From UBA5336 sp964415675 (GTDB lineage Bacteria > Pseudomonadota > Alphaproteobacteria > Caulobacterales > Hyphomonadaceae), in the NCBI GenBank assembly GCA_964415675.1, contig CAYQBG010000016.1, positions 28,372 to 92,371 on the forward strand: a stretch of DNA of 64,000 bases, written 5' to 3'. A program made the translations under genes and the position numbers. Below the pieces are notes generated by a model. The model did not search any database. It was not told the origin of the DNA and saw only the letters and a list, made by a program, of their open reading frames with translations. This document shows, in pieces, positions 26,545 through 35,637 of the stretch; positions within the stretch are counted from its first letter, which is position 1, and each line of letters opens with the position of its first letter.

Positions 26545-26584
26545 GCGTCTCTCCTGTCTAGCCATGCGCGGACAGGAGAGACGC
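26545..26584. terminator. Perfect 14-bp stem-loop between pepA and holC
   Basis: GCGTCTCTCCTGTC at 26545-26558 and its exact complement at 26571-26584 enclose a 12-base loop. It lies 44 bp after the pepA stop and 53 bp before holC. No T-run follows on either strand, so it is a terminator-like or mRNA-stabilising hairpin and not a canonical terminator. Confidence 0.55.
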
Positions 26585-26636
26585 TGTCAGAGTGGCCTTG
26601 GGTGCGTGAAAACCGCGGGAAACGGGGCTTGTCGGG

Positions 26637-27110
26637 ATGAGCGTTGGCCAGCTGCCCGAATGGTGGTTCTACCACCTTGAGCGCCAGAATCTCGAAAGCG
26701 CCACCGCGCCACTGATCGAGAAGTGTCTTGAACACGGCTGGCGCGTTCTGATCGTCTCGCCCGAGCCACAGCGCCGGTCAATGATCGATGAGGCACTCTG
26801 GAGCTACCGCGACGACAGTTTCCTGCCACATGGCGAGGCGGGCGCAGAAGGACTTGATGCCGCCCGCCAGCCAGTGCTGATTTCCCCAACACCGGAAAAT
26901 CTCAACGGCGCAGAAGCTGCCCTGCTGCTTGATGCGGCGGAACTGGCGCCGGATGCGGCCTATTCTCGCTGTATGGTCATGTTTGACGGCGCCGACGCGC
27001 AGACCCGCGCGAAAGCCCGTGCCCAATTCAAGGCGGCGAAAGATGCCGGCCTGACCTGCCGCTATTTCCAGCAGACGCCGAAGGGTGGCTGGAAAGAGGC
27101 CGGAAGCTGA
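26637..27110 (+). CDS. holC: DNA polymerase III chi subunit HolC
   Basis: The 157-residue product matches HolC: WWFYHLERQNLESA at the start, then PLIEKCLEHGWRVLIVSPEP, the LWSYRDDSFLPHG motif near residue 53-65, and QPVLISPTPEN. Chi links the clamp loader to single-strand-binding protein in the replisome. Position right after pepA is conserved in many proteobacteria. Length is normal. The following GtrA gene begins 16 bp downstream of its stop. Confidence 0.92.
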   Translation: MSVGQLPEWWFYHLERQNLESATAPLIEKCLEHGWRVLIVSPEPQRRSMIDEALWSYRDDSFLPHGEAGAEGLDAARQPVLISPTPENLNGAEAALLLDAAELAPDAAYSRCMVMFDGADAQTRAKARAQFKAAKDAGLTCRYFQQTPKGGWKEAGS

Positions 27111-27126
27111 ACGGGCGGACGCGTAT

Positions 27127-27555
27127 ATGAGCCGCAAAGATCCTGCCAACCGGCATCTGGCCTCGGGCGTGCGGGCGCACGGCGAAAGCGAGTTCTATCT
27201 TCTCATACGCTATTTGCTGGTCGGCGGCGCTGCGACTGCGGTCCATGCCGCTGTCTCGATCACACTTCTCCTGCTAAGCGACTTGTCGCCGCTTTATGGT
27301 CATGTGGTGGGTTTCACAGCCGGGTTCATCGTCTCCGCGCTGGGCCATGCGGTCTACACATTCCGGCTGAAACGCGGGCACGGGCCGGCGATTGCACGCT
27401 TTTTCGCCGTCGCATTGCTTGCGCTTGTCGCCAGCGAAGCGGCTCTGGCAGTGCTTATCGGAACATGGGGTATTGCGCCGCTGAAGGCGCAGCTGGCGGC
27501 CATCGCAATTTCGGTGGTCTGTTCCTTCACCCTCGCCCGACTCTGGGCATTCTGA
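27127..27555 (+). CDS. GtrA-family membrane protein
   Basis: From the ATG at 27127 the product is 142 residues with four membrane helices: LIRYLLVGGAATAVHAAVS, then YGHVVGFTAGFIVSALGHAV, a third near FFAVALLALVAS and a fourth at the end. The motif FTAGFIVSALGHAVYTFR matches the GtrA signature, in which the second helix ends in a Y-T/F-F segment. GtrA proteins are thought to flip polyprenyl-phosphate-linked sugars across the inner membrane. It stands apart from any glycosyltransferase here and probably shares the holC message. Confidence 0.82.
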   Translation: MSRKDPANRHLASGVRAHGESEFYLLIRYLLVGGAATAVHAAVSITLLLLSDLSPLYGHVVGFTAGFIVSALGHAVYTFRLKRGHGPAIARFFAVALLALVASEAALAVLIGTWGIAPLKAQLAAIAISVVCSFTLARLWAF

Positions 27556-27592
27556 ATGGCCGGCGCAAGGGCAAGAAAGGGCGTCGGAAAGC

Positions 27593-27802
27593 TTACATCG
27601 GCTGTTTATCTGCCGGTGGCTTGCCCGGCAGGCTGAGCAGCGTGACGACCAGCCCGGCAAGAGCCAGCAGGCCCAGCGTGGCGGTGATCGGCACAAGATT
27701 GGCGGGCAGAGCGCCTGTCCACACAAAGTGTATCGCCGGATACAGCGCCGCAATCACGACCACAAAAAAGACGAGCTTGATATAGGCAAGGACAGCAGTC
27801 AT
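27593..27802 (-). CDS. Small two-helix membrane protein, unknown function
   Basis: From the ATG at 27802, preceded by gggag, the product is 69 residues with two hydrophobic helices (about 5-24 and 33-55) and a short polar tail. The ribosome site and codon pattern support a real gene. I recognise no family. It converges on the GtrA gene and is divergent from ndk, alone on its strand. Confidence 0.55.
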   Translation of the reverse strand: MTAVLAYIKLVFFVVVIAALYPAIHFVWTGALPANLVPITATLGLLALAGLVVTLLSLPGKPPADKQPM

Positions 27803-27933
27803 TGGCGGGTCTCCCATTCGACGGTCAATATAGCGCATTTTGCCGGCGCACCCCAGCGGTTGCCGGCGGCGGTGGCTGGGTTTATAGGCCCGGCGAGTAA
27901 CCCGACCCTATTTTTCGTCACGAGGACTCGCAC

Positions 27934-28356
27934 ATGGCCGTTCAGCGCACCTTTTCCATCATCAAGCCCGATGCCACCGCCCGCAACTTGACCGGCGCGG
28001 TCAACAAGGTGATCGAGGAGGCGGGCCTGCGCATCATCGCCCAGCGCCGTGTTCATATGAGCGAGGCGCAGGCCAGGCGCTTTTATGAAGTCCATGCCGA
28101 GCGCCCCTTCTATGGCGAACTCGTCGAATTCATGACGTCTGGCCCTGTCGTGGTGCAGGTTCTCGAAGGAGAGGACGCCGTGGCGAAATATCGCGACGTC
28201 ATGGGCGCCACCAATCCTGAAGAAGCGGCCGACGGCACGATCCGCAAGCTTTATGCGAATTCCATAGGCGAGAATTCGGTCCATGGCTCGGACAGCGCGG
28301 AAAATGCAGAGATCGAAATCCGCCAGTTCTTCTCCGAAGCCGATATCGTCGGTTGA
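27934..28356 (+). CDS. ndk: Nucleoside diphosphate kinase
   Basis: The 140-residue product is a complete Ndk that transfers phosphate between NTPs and NDPs through a phospho-histidine. RTFSIIKPDA (5-14), RPFYGELVEFM (57-67), GATNP (91-95) and NSVHGSDS with catalytic His117 are all in place. Length is typical. A hairpin 12 bp past the stop separates it from the convergent cysE. Confidence 0.96.
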   Translation: MAVQRTFSIIKPDATARNLTGAVNKVIEEAGLRIIAQRRVHMSEAQARRFYEVHAERPFYGELVEFMTSGPVVVQVLEGEDAVAKYRDVMGATNPEEAADGTIRKLYANSIGENSVHGSDSAENAEIEIRQFFSEADIVG

Positions 28357-28368
28357 ATCAGGATAGCG

Positions 28369-28397
28369 TTGCGGTCCCGGCGATCACGGGACCGCAA
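28369..28397. terminator. Shared terminator-like hairpin between ndk and cysE
   Basis: TTGCGGTCCCG at 28369-28379 and its exact complement CGGGACCGCAA at 28387-28397 form an 11-bp stem with a 7-base loop between two convergent genes. No strong T-run follows, but the position fits a bidirectional terminator. Confidence 0.7.
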
Positions 28398-28402
28398 GCC
28401 TC

Positions 28403-29206
28403 CTAGCCTTCGCCTGGAAGCCCCTGATCCATGCTGCGGGCCGGCTCGGCGCAGTCGCAACCGACAATTCTTGCGGGCACCCCCGCCACGGTGCAGCGCG
28501 CTGGCACATCCTTGAGCACCACAGAGCCGGCGGCCACCTTCGCTTCGTCTCCGACACGAATATTGCCAAGCACCTTTGCGCCAACGGACAACAGGACGCC
28601 ATCGCCGATCTTGGGGTGGCGGTCGCCGACTTCCTTGCCTGTTCCGCCCAGCGTGACGCCGTGCAGGAGCGAGCAATTGTCACCCACCACCGCGGTTTCG
28701 CCAATCGTGATGCCGCTGGCATGATCGAACATCACGCCGGTGCCGATGCGCGCGGCAGGATGGATATCGACCCCGAACAGCTCCGAGGCACGGCTCTGGA
28801 AATGAAAGGCCAGCGTTTCGCGGCCATGGCGCCAGAGATGATGCCCGATCCGATGGGTTTGCAGCGCCAGAAAGCCCTTGAAGAACAGGAAGGGCTGCAA
28901 CAGGCCACGGCAGGCTGGATCGCGGTCAAGGACCGCCCACATATCGGCTTCGGCAGCCTCCACCAGGGCGGCATTGCTGTCAAAGGCCCGCTCGCAAATG
29001 CGGCGGACCTGCAGCGCGCCCATATCCGGTCCCGCCAGTTTCTCGGCGAGATGATAGGACAGCGCCTGGCACGTCGAATCATGGCTCAGGATTGCCGCAT
29101 TTATATAGCTGCCAAGTGTCGGCTCTTCAGAGGCAGCGGCAGCAGCCTCGAATTGCAGGCGCGTCCAGGCCGGCGGACGCGCGCCTGTATCGGGGTTCTC
29201 GCTCAT
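28403..29206 (-). CDS. cysE: Serine O-acetyltransferase
   Basis: The 267-residue product is CysE, which makes O-acetylserine from serine and acetyl-CoA for cysteine synthesis. The N-terminal helical domain covers about 1-150 and a left-handed beta-helix follows (GTGVMFDHASGITIGETAVV, with catalytic Asp-His, then the DRHPKIG segment with the second His). The C-terminal tail carries the usual AGVPARIVG turn. Length is normal. A 237-bp gap without recognisable features separates it from the upstream SSS transporter gene. Confidence 0.93.
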   Translation of the reverse strand: MSENPDTGARPPAWTRLQFEAAAAASEEPTLGSYINAAILSHDSTCQALSYHLAEKLAGPDMGALQVRRICERAFDSNAALVEAAEADMWAVLDRDPACRGLLQPFLFFKGFLALQTHRIGHHLWRHGRETLAFHFQSRASELFGVDIHPAARIGTGVMFDHASGITIGETAVVGDNCSLLHGVTLGGTGKEVGDRHPKIGDGVLLSVGAKVLGNIRVGDEAKVAAGSVVLKDVPARCTVAGVPARIVGCDCAEPARSMDQGLPGEG

Positions 29207-29443
29207 CGCAAATGGCTCGCTTTCTTATATGCAACAACGCCGAAAGTGGGCCAGCGCGCCGCAGCTGACAAGTCCCCGCCGCCATCGGATTCCCGCCCAA
29301 CCAGGACACAGGATTTCGACGTCCACCATCGGCCACACATGTGATTCATTCTCATCGACCTGCCTGGCGGGCTTAGAACGGCACATCCGCAATCAACGCG
29401 ACTGAGTTCGAGCCCCCATAACCTGCTCTCATAAAGGTTCCGT

Positions 29444-30901
29444 TCAATCCTCCGCCGCCCTGGTCTGATCAGAGGCATCGGCCTGGGCAACGCATTGAGC
29501 GGGCGAGGAGATTATCCAGCCGATAATGAACGGGATCGCGATGCCCGGCAGCCCTTCATAGACCTGGCCATGCCAGCCAAGCCCGTAGCGCCAGACCATC
29601 GCGATGAGCACGCCGCCAAACATCAGCTCCACCGCATGCAGCTCGCTCAACTTCCGGCCCAGTGCATAGAGCGCCAGCAGCGGCGCAAAAGCGCAGGCAA
29701 GGGTTGACCAGGCCAGGATCACCAGCGTGAACACGCTGCGATTACCCGATATCGCCAGCAACAGGGCCAGCAGCGTCACCGCTGCCGTCGCCGATTTGAG
29801 CAGCCAGGGCCGCTCCAGCCGCTGGGGGACGAGATCATGCGTGATCGCGGCCGAGCAGGACAAGACGACCGAGTCTGCGGTTGACATTGTGGCGGCGAAG
29901 ATGCCGGCAAGGATCAGGCCGACAAACACGTCCGGCAGCAGCTGCTGCGCCATGCGCGGCAGGGCCAGTTCGGGATCGATCTCGCCCAGATCGGGCAGGT
30001 AGACCTTGGCCAGGAGCGAGAGCCCGGCCGCGAGGATATAGAAGAGGACGAAGAAGCCATAATACCAGGCCCTGGTGCGGACCATGTGGCTCTCATCGTC
30101 CAGCGACATGAACCGCACCATGACATGCGGCTGGCCGACCACGGAAAACCCGGCGAACAGCCAGCCGAGTATGAACAGGCCGACGCCCAGCCCGCCGGTC
30201 AGGAGAAGCTCGTCAGGCTCGGGAAGTAGATTGAGATATCTCCCGCCATCCATGGGCGCGAGTGTCTCCACGATGCCAGACCAGCCGCCAGCACCGGCAA
30301 AGCCGACAAAGAAAAGCACCGACAAGGCCCCAAGCATGCAGATGGACTGAATCGCATCGGTCCAGATCGATGCGCGGATCCCCCCTGCAATCGAATAGGC
30401 GATGATCATGGCCGCCACGATGGTCGCGCCGAGCTTGGGGTCGAGGCCGAGCACGCCTTCCAGCGCCTTCCCGCCGGCTGAGATCTGAGCAGCGGCATAA
30501 GCCCCGAGAAACAGGACCATGATCACGGCAGCGCGCCGCTGCCAGAAGGCGAAATTCGTCCCGTGCCAATTGGCCATGACCGAAGCGAAGGAAGCCTCGC
30601 CCGTCACGCCCGTAGCTTCTCGCAGCTTCCTGTGGATAAACATGGAACCGAGATAGTCCCCGACAATCCAGCCGAACATCAGCCAGACTGCCGACAAACC
30701 CGTCGCATAGCCATAACCGATCACCCCGATGAAGAGATAACCGGAATTATTGGTCGCCACCGCCGAGAGGCCGGTCAGCCAGGGCGAGACGCTTTGTCCA
30801 GCCAGATAATAGTCCTTGCGCTCGCCCGTGGCCACGCGCGCCGAGGCGAGCCCGACGGCCAGGAAGATGGCGAGGATAATGAGAAAGCTGGCAAGTATCA
30901 T
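29444..30901 (-). CDS. Sodium:solute symporter (SSS/PutP-like)
   Basis: The 485-residue product has 12-13 membrane helices and SSS hallmarks: YYLAGQSVSPWLTGLSAVAT near residues 31-50, GGIRASIWTDAIQ near 172-184, and AGIFAATMSTADSVVLSCSA near 322-341 containing the Na+-site Ser/Thr residues. PutP-type carriers import proline or other compatible solutes with Na+. It is the last gene of the ect cluster (23-bp gap after the MFS gene), which suggests uptake or salvage of an osmolyte such as ectoine or proline; the substrate is inference. Confidence 0.85.
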   Translation of the reverse strand: MILASFLIILAIFLAVGLASARVATGERKDYYLAGQSVSPWLTGLSAVATNNSGYLFIGVIGYGYATGLSAVWLMFGWIVGDYLGSMFIHRKLREATGVTGEASFASVMANWHGTNFAFWQRRAAVIMVLFLGAYAAAQISAGGKALEGVLGLDPKLGATIVAAMIIAYSIAGGIRASIWTDAIQSICMLGALSVLFFVGFAGAGGWSGIVETLAPMDGGRYLNLLPEPDELLLTGGLGVGLFILGWLFAGFSVVGQPHVMVRFMSLDDESHMVRTRAWYYGFFVLFYILAAGLSLLAKVYLPDLGEIDPELALPRMAQQLLPDVFVGLILAGIFAATMSTADSVVLSCSAAITHDLVPQRLERPWLLKSATAAVTLLALLLAISGNRSVFTLVILAWSTLACAFAPLLALYALGRKLSELHAVELMFGGVLIAMVWRYGLGWHGQVYEGLPGIAIPFIIGWIISSPAQCVAQADASDQTRAAED

Positions 30902-30924
30902 GGAGGCTGAAGGGCGTTATTGTT

Positions 30925-32307
30925 TCACGCGCCGCCTTGCGCGTCCGGCGTGGGCGCCGGCTCATGGACAGGGTCTTCCAGACCACCGAGATAGGCGAAG
31001 AGGTCGAGCTGCTCTTCCTCGTCGCCGCGTGGGTCGATTTCAGCGACCGAAAGCGAAGTGGCTGGCACAAATCCGTAGCTTTCCTTGTCTTCTTCGACCA
31101 CTTGCGGGCGGTCGGCCCGGCGCAGGAGCATTGCAGCGAGGAGAAGGAAGAAGAACGCCGCCGAGAACACGAACAGTCCGCGATCGCCAAGCGGCAGGCT
31201 CATGGCAAGGCCGCCAAGCAACGGTCCGGCGATTGAACCAATGCCCCAGATAAGCAGGATGCCGGCCATCATAGGCGTCGCCTTGCCCGGCCCGGCCCGG
31301 TCAGCGGCATGCGCCACGGCAATGCCGTAGAAGCTGAGCGCGCCGGCGCCATACATGGCGGCAATCAGAAGCGTTGCGGTCAGTCCGAGACCGGTGCCGA
31401 CCACCACAAAGATCAGGGAGGCCGCCGCCCCGAGTGCAGCGCAGCCGGCAATCACCAGGCGCCGGTCAACCAGGTCCGAGAGGGCACCAAAGGGCCACTG
31501 CGCCGACATCGCACCGGCGATCAGCGCAGCATTGAAATAGGCGGCCATCGCTGCGGGCCGCGTCTCGTCCAGACTGCTTGCGAAAACCGGATAGAGCTGC
31601 CCGACGCCATTATTGATCATACCGGCGCCAAAGGCGGCGATCACGGCCGCAGGCGCGAGCGACCAGAGCTCGCGCGGGCCGAAAGGCTCTGGCGACGGGG
31701 CTTCCGGCTGGCTGCGCCGTGTCGCTGCGACGGGCAGAAGCGAGGCGGTGAACAGCGCGGCGGCCAGCATCAGTCCCGCCCCAGGCTCACCGGCGAGGAA
31801 GGCAACCAGGAAGGGTCCGGCGACAACGCCGGTCTTGGTGACCACGAAATAGAAGCCAAGAACGCCGCCGCGCTGTTCCTCAGGCGCAGAATCCGCGATC
31901 CAGCTATCGCCGACGGTCATCAGGCCCGCCGCACAAAGCCCGACAATGAACTGAAGTCCGGCCCACCAGACGAGGAAAGGATGGATCGCAAAGCCGAAGG
32001 CGGCAAGGCTCGCAATGGCCGCGAAGATCGCATAGGCGCGAATATGCCCGACCATCCGGATTTCATGGGATGCGCTGAGCGTTCCGACAAGGAAGCCGAG
32101 CGCATAGGTCGATGTCACGAAACCGATGCCGAGGCTGGAAACCTCGCCAGCCTTCAGCGCCAGCACGATATAGACCGCGAGACCCGAAATCGCAGCCTGC
32201 AGAAGTGTCAGGCCGGCCGTGACCGTGAGGACATTGCGATAGCTGGCCAGCCCATCAAACCAGCCAGCTGCGGGATCTGCTTCAGGGGTGAGGTCTGGCT
32301 CGTTCAC
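30925..32307 (-). CDS. MFS transporter in the ectoine operon
   Basis: The 460-residue product is a 12-helix major facilitator with a GTG start one base after the ask stop codon, so it belongs to the ect operon. The region between helices 6 and 7 and the C-terminal tail (about 55 residues, acidic) are cytoplasmic. Helix 4-5 has the GDSWIADSAPEEQRG loop seen in sugar/drug-type MFS carriers. The substrate is unknown. An osmolyte exporter or importer is suggested only by position. Confidence 0.78.
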   Translation of the reverse strand: MNEPDLTPEADPAAGWFDGLASYRNVLTVTAGLTLLQAAISGLAVYIVLALKAGEVSSLGIGFVTSTYALGFLVGTLSASHEIRMVGHIRAYAIFAAIASLAAFGFAIHPFLVWWAGLQFIVGLCAAGLMTVGDSWIADSAPEEQRGGVLGFYFVVTKTGVVAGPFLVAFLAGEPGAGLMLAAALFTASLLPVAATRRSQPEAPSPEPFGPRELWSLAPAAVIAAFGAGMINNGVGQLYPVFASSLDETRPAAMAAYFNAALIAGAMSAQWPFGALSDLVDRRLVIAGCAALGAAASLIFVVVGTGLGLTATLLIAAMYGAGALSFYGIAVAHAADRAGPGKATPMMAGILLIWGIGSIAGPLLGGLAMSLPLGDRGLFVFSAAFFFLLLAAMLLRRADRPQVVEEDKESYGFVPATSLSVAEIDPRGDEEEQLDLFAYLGGLEDPVHEPAPTPDAQGGA

Positions 32308-32308
32308 C

Positions 32309-33766
32309 TCAGGCGACGGACCTCAGTCCGTCACAAGCCACTTTACCGGCATGCTGCGGCGTATATTCCTGGACCAGGCAAGCATGCAATGCCCGCACAG
32401 CCTCGTCGAAACTGTCCTCGTCGATGATGATCTGAAGGTCGATATCGCGCATGAGCTGGTGGATGCCCTTCACCTCTACGCCGGCGGCGTTCAGTGCCGT
32501 CGCCGCGCGCGCCGTCAGGCCCGGCAGGGCGAGATCGCTGCCGATCACCGAGACAATGGCCACTTCGGTCAGACTGACCGCAGCGTTCGGGAAGCTCTCT
32601 TCCAGGTCAGCGACGACGCGCTTCACGGCCTTTCGGGTCCCTTCGACATAATGAATGATCGTATTCGCATTCGAGCATTTGGTCACGATCCTCACGCCAT
32701 GGCGCGTCAACAGGCGCAGCGCTTCGGCGTCATAGCCCTTGACCCCAACCATGTCCTGCTCGAACAGCTCAAGCGCCACGATATTCTTTATGCCGGTGAC
32801 GATCTCGGCACGCGGCTCTTCGGATACATAATCACCATCGATCACCGTGCCGGCATCCTGCGGATCGAACGTATTCTTGACCCGCAACGGGATGCCCGCC
32901 TGGCGCAGCCCTTTGGCCGCGGCGGGATGAACCGCTTCCATGCCCATATTCGACAGCTGGTCGGCCACGTCATAATTGGTCCGGCCGATCTTGATCACCT
33001 TGTCTTCGCCCACAAGTTTGGGATCGGCGCTCGACAGGTGAAATTCCTTGTGAATCACAGCCTCTGCCGCCTCGGTGACGACAGCGACATGGCTGAAAGT
33101 CACCTCGGTATAGCCGCGATCATAGGTCTCGACCATGCCCTCGCTCGCGGATGCATAGCCGGTGACAATGGGCAGTTCCTTCGACAGGTCGATCCTGTCG
33201 AGTCCCTCACGGATCCGCTCATCAAGCGCAAGATCACGTTCATCACGCCAGCCGGTGAGGTCCACAAACTGGGCATTGACACCCTTCTGCCTGAGAAGCA
33301 GCGCGGTATTGTGCGCCGAATGCGCCTCGCCCAATGCTGAAAGCATTTCGCGCACGGTGATCAGGTGCTCGTCGAGACGGAACTGGCCGTATGAGCACAG
33401 CCGATGCAGGTCGATCAGGCAGTTTCGCACGCCCTCGATCCGCTCGCGCACAAAGGCGTCCGCCGTCTCGCAATCGGCATGATCGCCGAAAATGTCCTTG
33501 TTCTTCGCCGTCATCTCCTCACCGATGGCGGTGATCGCGTCGCTCCAGGCCCATTTGCTCTGCGCCCCGGAAAACAGGCCATAGACGCCTGGCTTGCCGG
33601 ACTTCTTGTGCTCAAGCAGCATGTCGGTCATGCCCGAATAGGCCGAGACGACAAAGATGCGGTTATAGAGTGCATCTCCGGTGCGACCGTTGATCAGCAC
33701 ATTGTTCAGTATGACTTCGGTATTGGCGATGGACGTCCCGCCGATTTTTTCAACCGTATGTGTCAT
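32309..33766 (-). CDS. ask_ect: Ectoine-specific aspartate kinase
   Basis: From the ATG at 33766 (site ggag) the product is 485 residues. It phosphorylates aspartate, the first step toward aspartate semialdehyde. The kinase fold begins with VEKIGGTS, and FVVSAYSGMTD, TGYASASEG, TEVTFSHVAV and RTNYDVAD follow. Tandem ACT domains fill the last 150 residues (ALELFEQDMVGVKGYD and EVAIVSVIGSDL). Its place directly after ectC marks the Ask_Ect type, which is thought to escape normal feedback and feed ectoine synthesis. It begins about 100 bp after ectC. Confidence 0.95.
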   Translation of the reverse strand: MTHTVEKIGGTSIANTEVILNNVLINGRTGDALYNRIFVVSAYSGMTDMLLEHKKSGKPGVYGLFSGAQSKWAWSDAITAIGEEMTAKNKDIFGDHADCETADAFVRERIEGVRNCLIDLHRLCSYGQFRLDEHLITVREMLSALGEAHSAHNTALLLRQKGVNAQFVDLTGWRDERDLALDERIREGLDRIDLSKELPIVTGYASASEGMVETYDRGYTEVTFSHVAVVTEAAEAVIHKEFHLSSADPKLVGEDKVIKIGRTNYDVADQLSNMGMEAVHPAAAKGLRQAGIPLRVKNTFDPQDAGTVIDGDYVSEEPRAEIVTGIKNIVALELFEQDMVGVKGYDAEALRLLTRHGVRIVTKCSNANTIIHYVEGTRKAVKRVVADLEESFPNAAVSLTEVAIVSVIGSDLALPGLTARAATALNAAGVEVKGIHQLMRDIDLQIIIDEDSFDEAVRALHACLVQEYTPQHAGKVACDGLRSVA

Positions 33767-33866
33767 GGGAGGATCTCCCTTCATTTCATTGATTGCGCGC
33801 CGAAGGTTCCGGCGCTGCAGCCGGACCGGAACGGAATGTCGCTGGTCCGGGCCGCTTGTCGTGTCG

Positions 33867-34268
33867 CTAACCGTCAGTGACCGGGTCAGCTTCCAGAGGA
33901 TAGGCGCCGTCGGGACCATGCACCTCACGCCCGGTGACAGGCGGATTGAAAACGCACGCCATGGTCATCTCTGACTTTCCGCAAAGGATATGCCGGTCAT
34001 GTTTGTCCAGGGCATACATCACGCCTGGACGGATCTGATGAACCTCGCCCGTGGCAAGATCCTCGATCGTGCCTTCGCCGGACACGCAATACACGCTTTC
34101 GAGATGGTTCTTGTACTCCATTTCGAGCTCGGCGCCGGCATGAATGGTGGTGATGTGGAAGGAAAACCCCATCCCGTCATCCTTGAGAAGAAGGCGGACC
34201 GAGGTCCACCCGTCACTCTCGACCCGCCTGTCGGTCTGTTCGGCCTGTTTGAGATCGCGAATAAGCAT
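33867..34268 (-). CDS. ectC: L-ectoine synthase
   Basis: From the ATG at 34268, preceded by gaggag, the product is 133 residues, the normal EctC length. It closes the ring of N-gamma-acetyl-diaminobutyrate to give ectoine. The cupin features are GFSFHITTIHAG near 34-45, EMEYKNHLESVYCVSGEGTI with metal-binding Glu and Tyr near 49-68, and LDKHDRHIL near 87-95 with the conserved His residues. The long upstream frame overlaps ectB and is not used. Confidence 0.96.
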   Translation of the reverse strand: MLIRDLKQAEQTDRRVESDGWTSVRLLLKDDGMGFSFHITTIHAGAELEMEYKNHLESVYCVSGEGTIEDLATGEVHQIRPGVMYALDKHDRHILCGKSEMTMACVFNPPVTGREVHGPDGAYPLEADPVTDG

Positions 34269-34290
34269 TTGTTTCTCCTCCTCGCCGGCC

Positions 34291-35583
34291 TTACGCCGCC
34301 TTCCGCTCATGCGCGGCGCTGATCTTGGCGACAGCAGCTTCGAGAATATCAATTCCCTTCTCAAGATGCGCGTCAGAAATCGTCAGAGGGCAAAGAATCT
34401 TTACAACCTCATCCTCACTGCCGGAGGTTTCGATGATCAGGCCGTTGTCGAAACACTCGGCACAGACATCGCCGGCCAGTTCGCCGGACTTCATCTCGAT
34501 GCCGCGCATCATCCCCTTACCCTTGACCTTGTTGACGGTCTGATGGGCCGCCGTGATCTCGGCCAGCCGGCGCTTCATGAGAGCCCCCTTACGCTTGACC
34601 TCATTTTCAAGATGATCATCGCGCCAGAACAGCTCGAGCGCCTTGGTGGCCGTGACGAAGGCGTGATTGTTGCCGCGGAACGTTCCATTGTGCTCGGCCG
34701 GCTTCCACTGATCAATCTCGGGACGTATCAGCGTCAGCGCAAAGGGCAGCCCCATGCCCGACAGCGATTTCGCCAGAGTCACGATATCCGGCTTCACGCC
34801 GGCCTCCTCGAAACTGAAAAAGCTACCGGTCCGGCCGCATCCGGCCTGGATATCGTCGATAATGAACAGAGCACCATGCTTGCGCGCGATATGCTCGATC
34901 TTGCGTAGCCAGGCATCGGAGGCGACATTCAGGCCGCCCTCGCCCTGCACGACTTCCACAATGATCGCCGCTGGCTTGTCGAGGCCGGATGAGGTGTCAT
35001 CCAGCTTCTGTTCCAGAAGATCGGCCGTATCAATGTCGGCGCCATAATAGGCGTCATAGGCCTCATGGACGGTGCCGCAAGGCGGCAGCCCGGCGCCGCC
35101 GCGCTTGCCGGCATTGCCGGTGCACGAAAGCGCGCCCAGCGTCATGCCATGAAAACCGTTGGTAAAAGCGATCACATTGTGGCGTCCGGTGACCTTGCGC
35201 GCGAGCTTCAGCGCCGATTCCACGGCATTCGCGCCGGTCGGGCCGGTAAACATCACGCGGTGATCCATGCCGCGAGGCTTCAGGATATTGTCTTCCATCG
35301 CATGCAGGAAGGCTTCCTTGGCCCCGGTATGCATATCGAGACCATGGGTGACGCCATCATCCATGATGTAATCGACGAGCGCCTGTTTCATTTCGGGATG
35401 ATTATGCCCGTAGTTCAGGGTGGAACAGCCGGCAAGAAAGTCGATATATTCGGTGCCGTCCTGCGTGGTCAGCGTCGATCCGCTGGCCTTTGAGAATTGC
35501 ACCGGGAAAGCGCGGCAATAGCTGCGCACCACCGATTCGCGGCGGTCATAGATTTCAGGCGTGTGGATTTGGCGGTCAGTCAT
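34291..35583 (-). CDS. ectB: Diaminobutyrate-2-oxoglutarate transaminase
   Basis: The 430-residue product is a class-III PLP aminotransferase that converts aspartate semialdehyde and glutamate to 2,4-diaminobutyrate. It starts with RQIHTPEIYDRRESVVRSYC, close to the EctB consensus. The PLP Asp is in IIDDIQAGCGRTG (about 241-253) and the Schiff-base lysine is Lys272 in TLAKSLSGMG. It is followed by ectC after 22 bp and preceded by ectA after 54 bp. Confidence 0.96.
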   Translation of the reverse strand: MTDRQIHTPEIYDRRESVVRSYCRAFPVQFSKASGSTLTTQDGTEYIDFLAGCSTLNYGHNHPEMKQALVDYIMDDGVTHGLDMHTGAKEAFLHAMEDNILKPRGMDHRVMFTGPTGANAVESALKLARKVTGRHNVIAFTNGFHGMTLGALSCTGNAGKRGGAGLPPCGTVHEAYDAYYGADIDTADLLEQKLDDTSSGLDKPAAIIVEVVQGEGGLNVASDAWLRKIEHIARKHGALFIIDDIQAGCGRTGSFFSFEEAGVKPDIVTLAKSLSGMGLPFALTLIRPEIDQWKPAEHNGTFRGNNHAFVTATKALELFWRDDHLENEVKRKGALMKRRLAEITAAHQTVNKVKGKGMMRGIEMKSGELAGDVCAECFDNGLIIETSGSEDEVVKILCPLTISDAHLEKGIDILEAAVAKISAAHERKAA

Positions 35584-35637
35584 GTCTGGCTCCGTTTCAT
35601 GTCATTCGTGTGTGCAGGGAAATGTGCGAGCGTCGCG

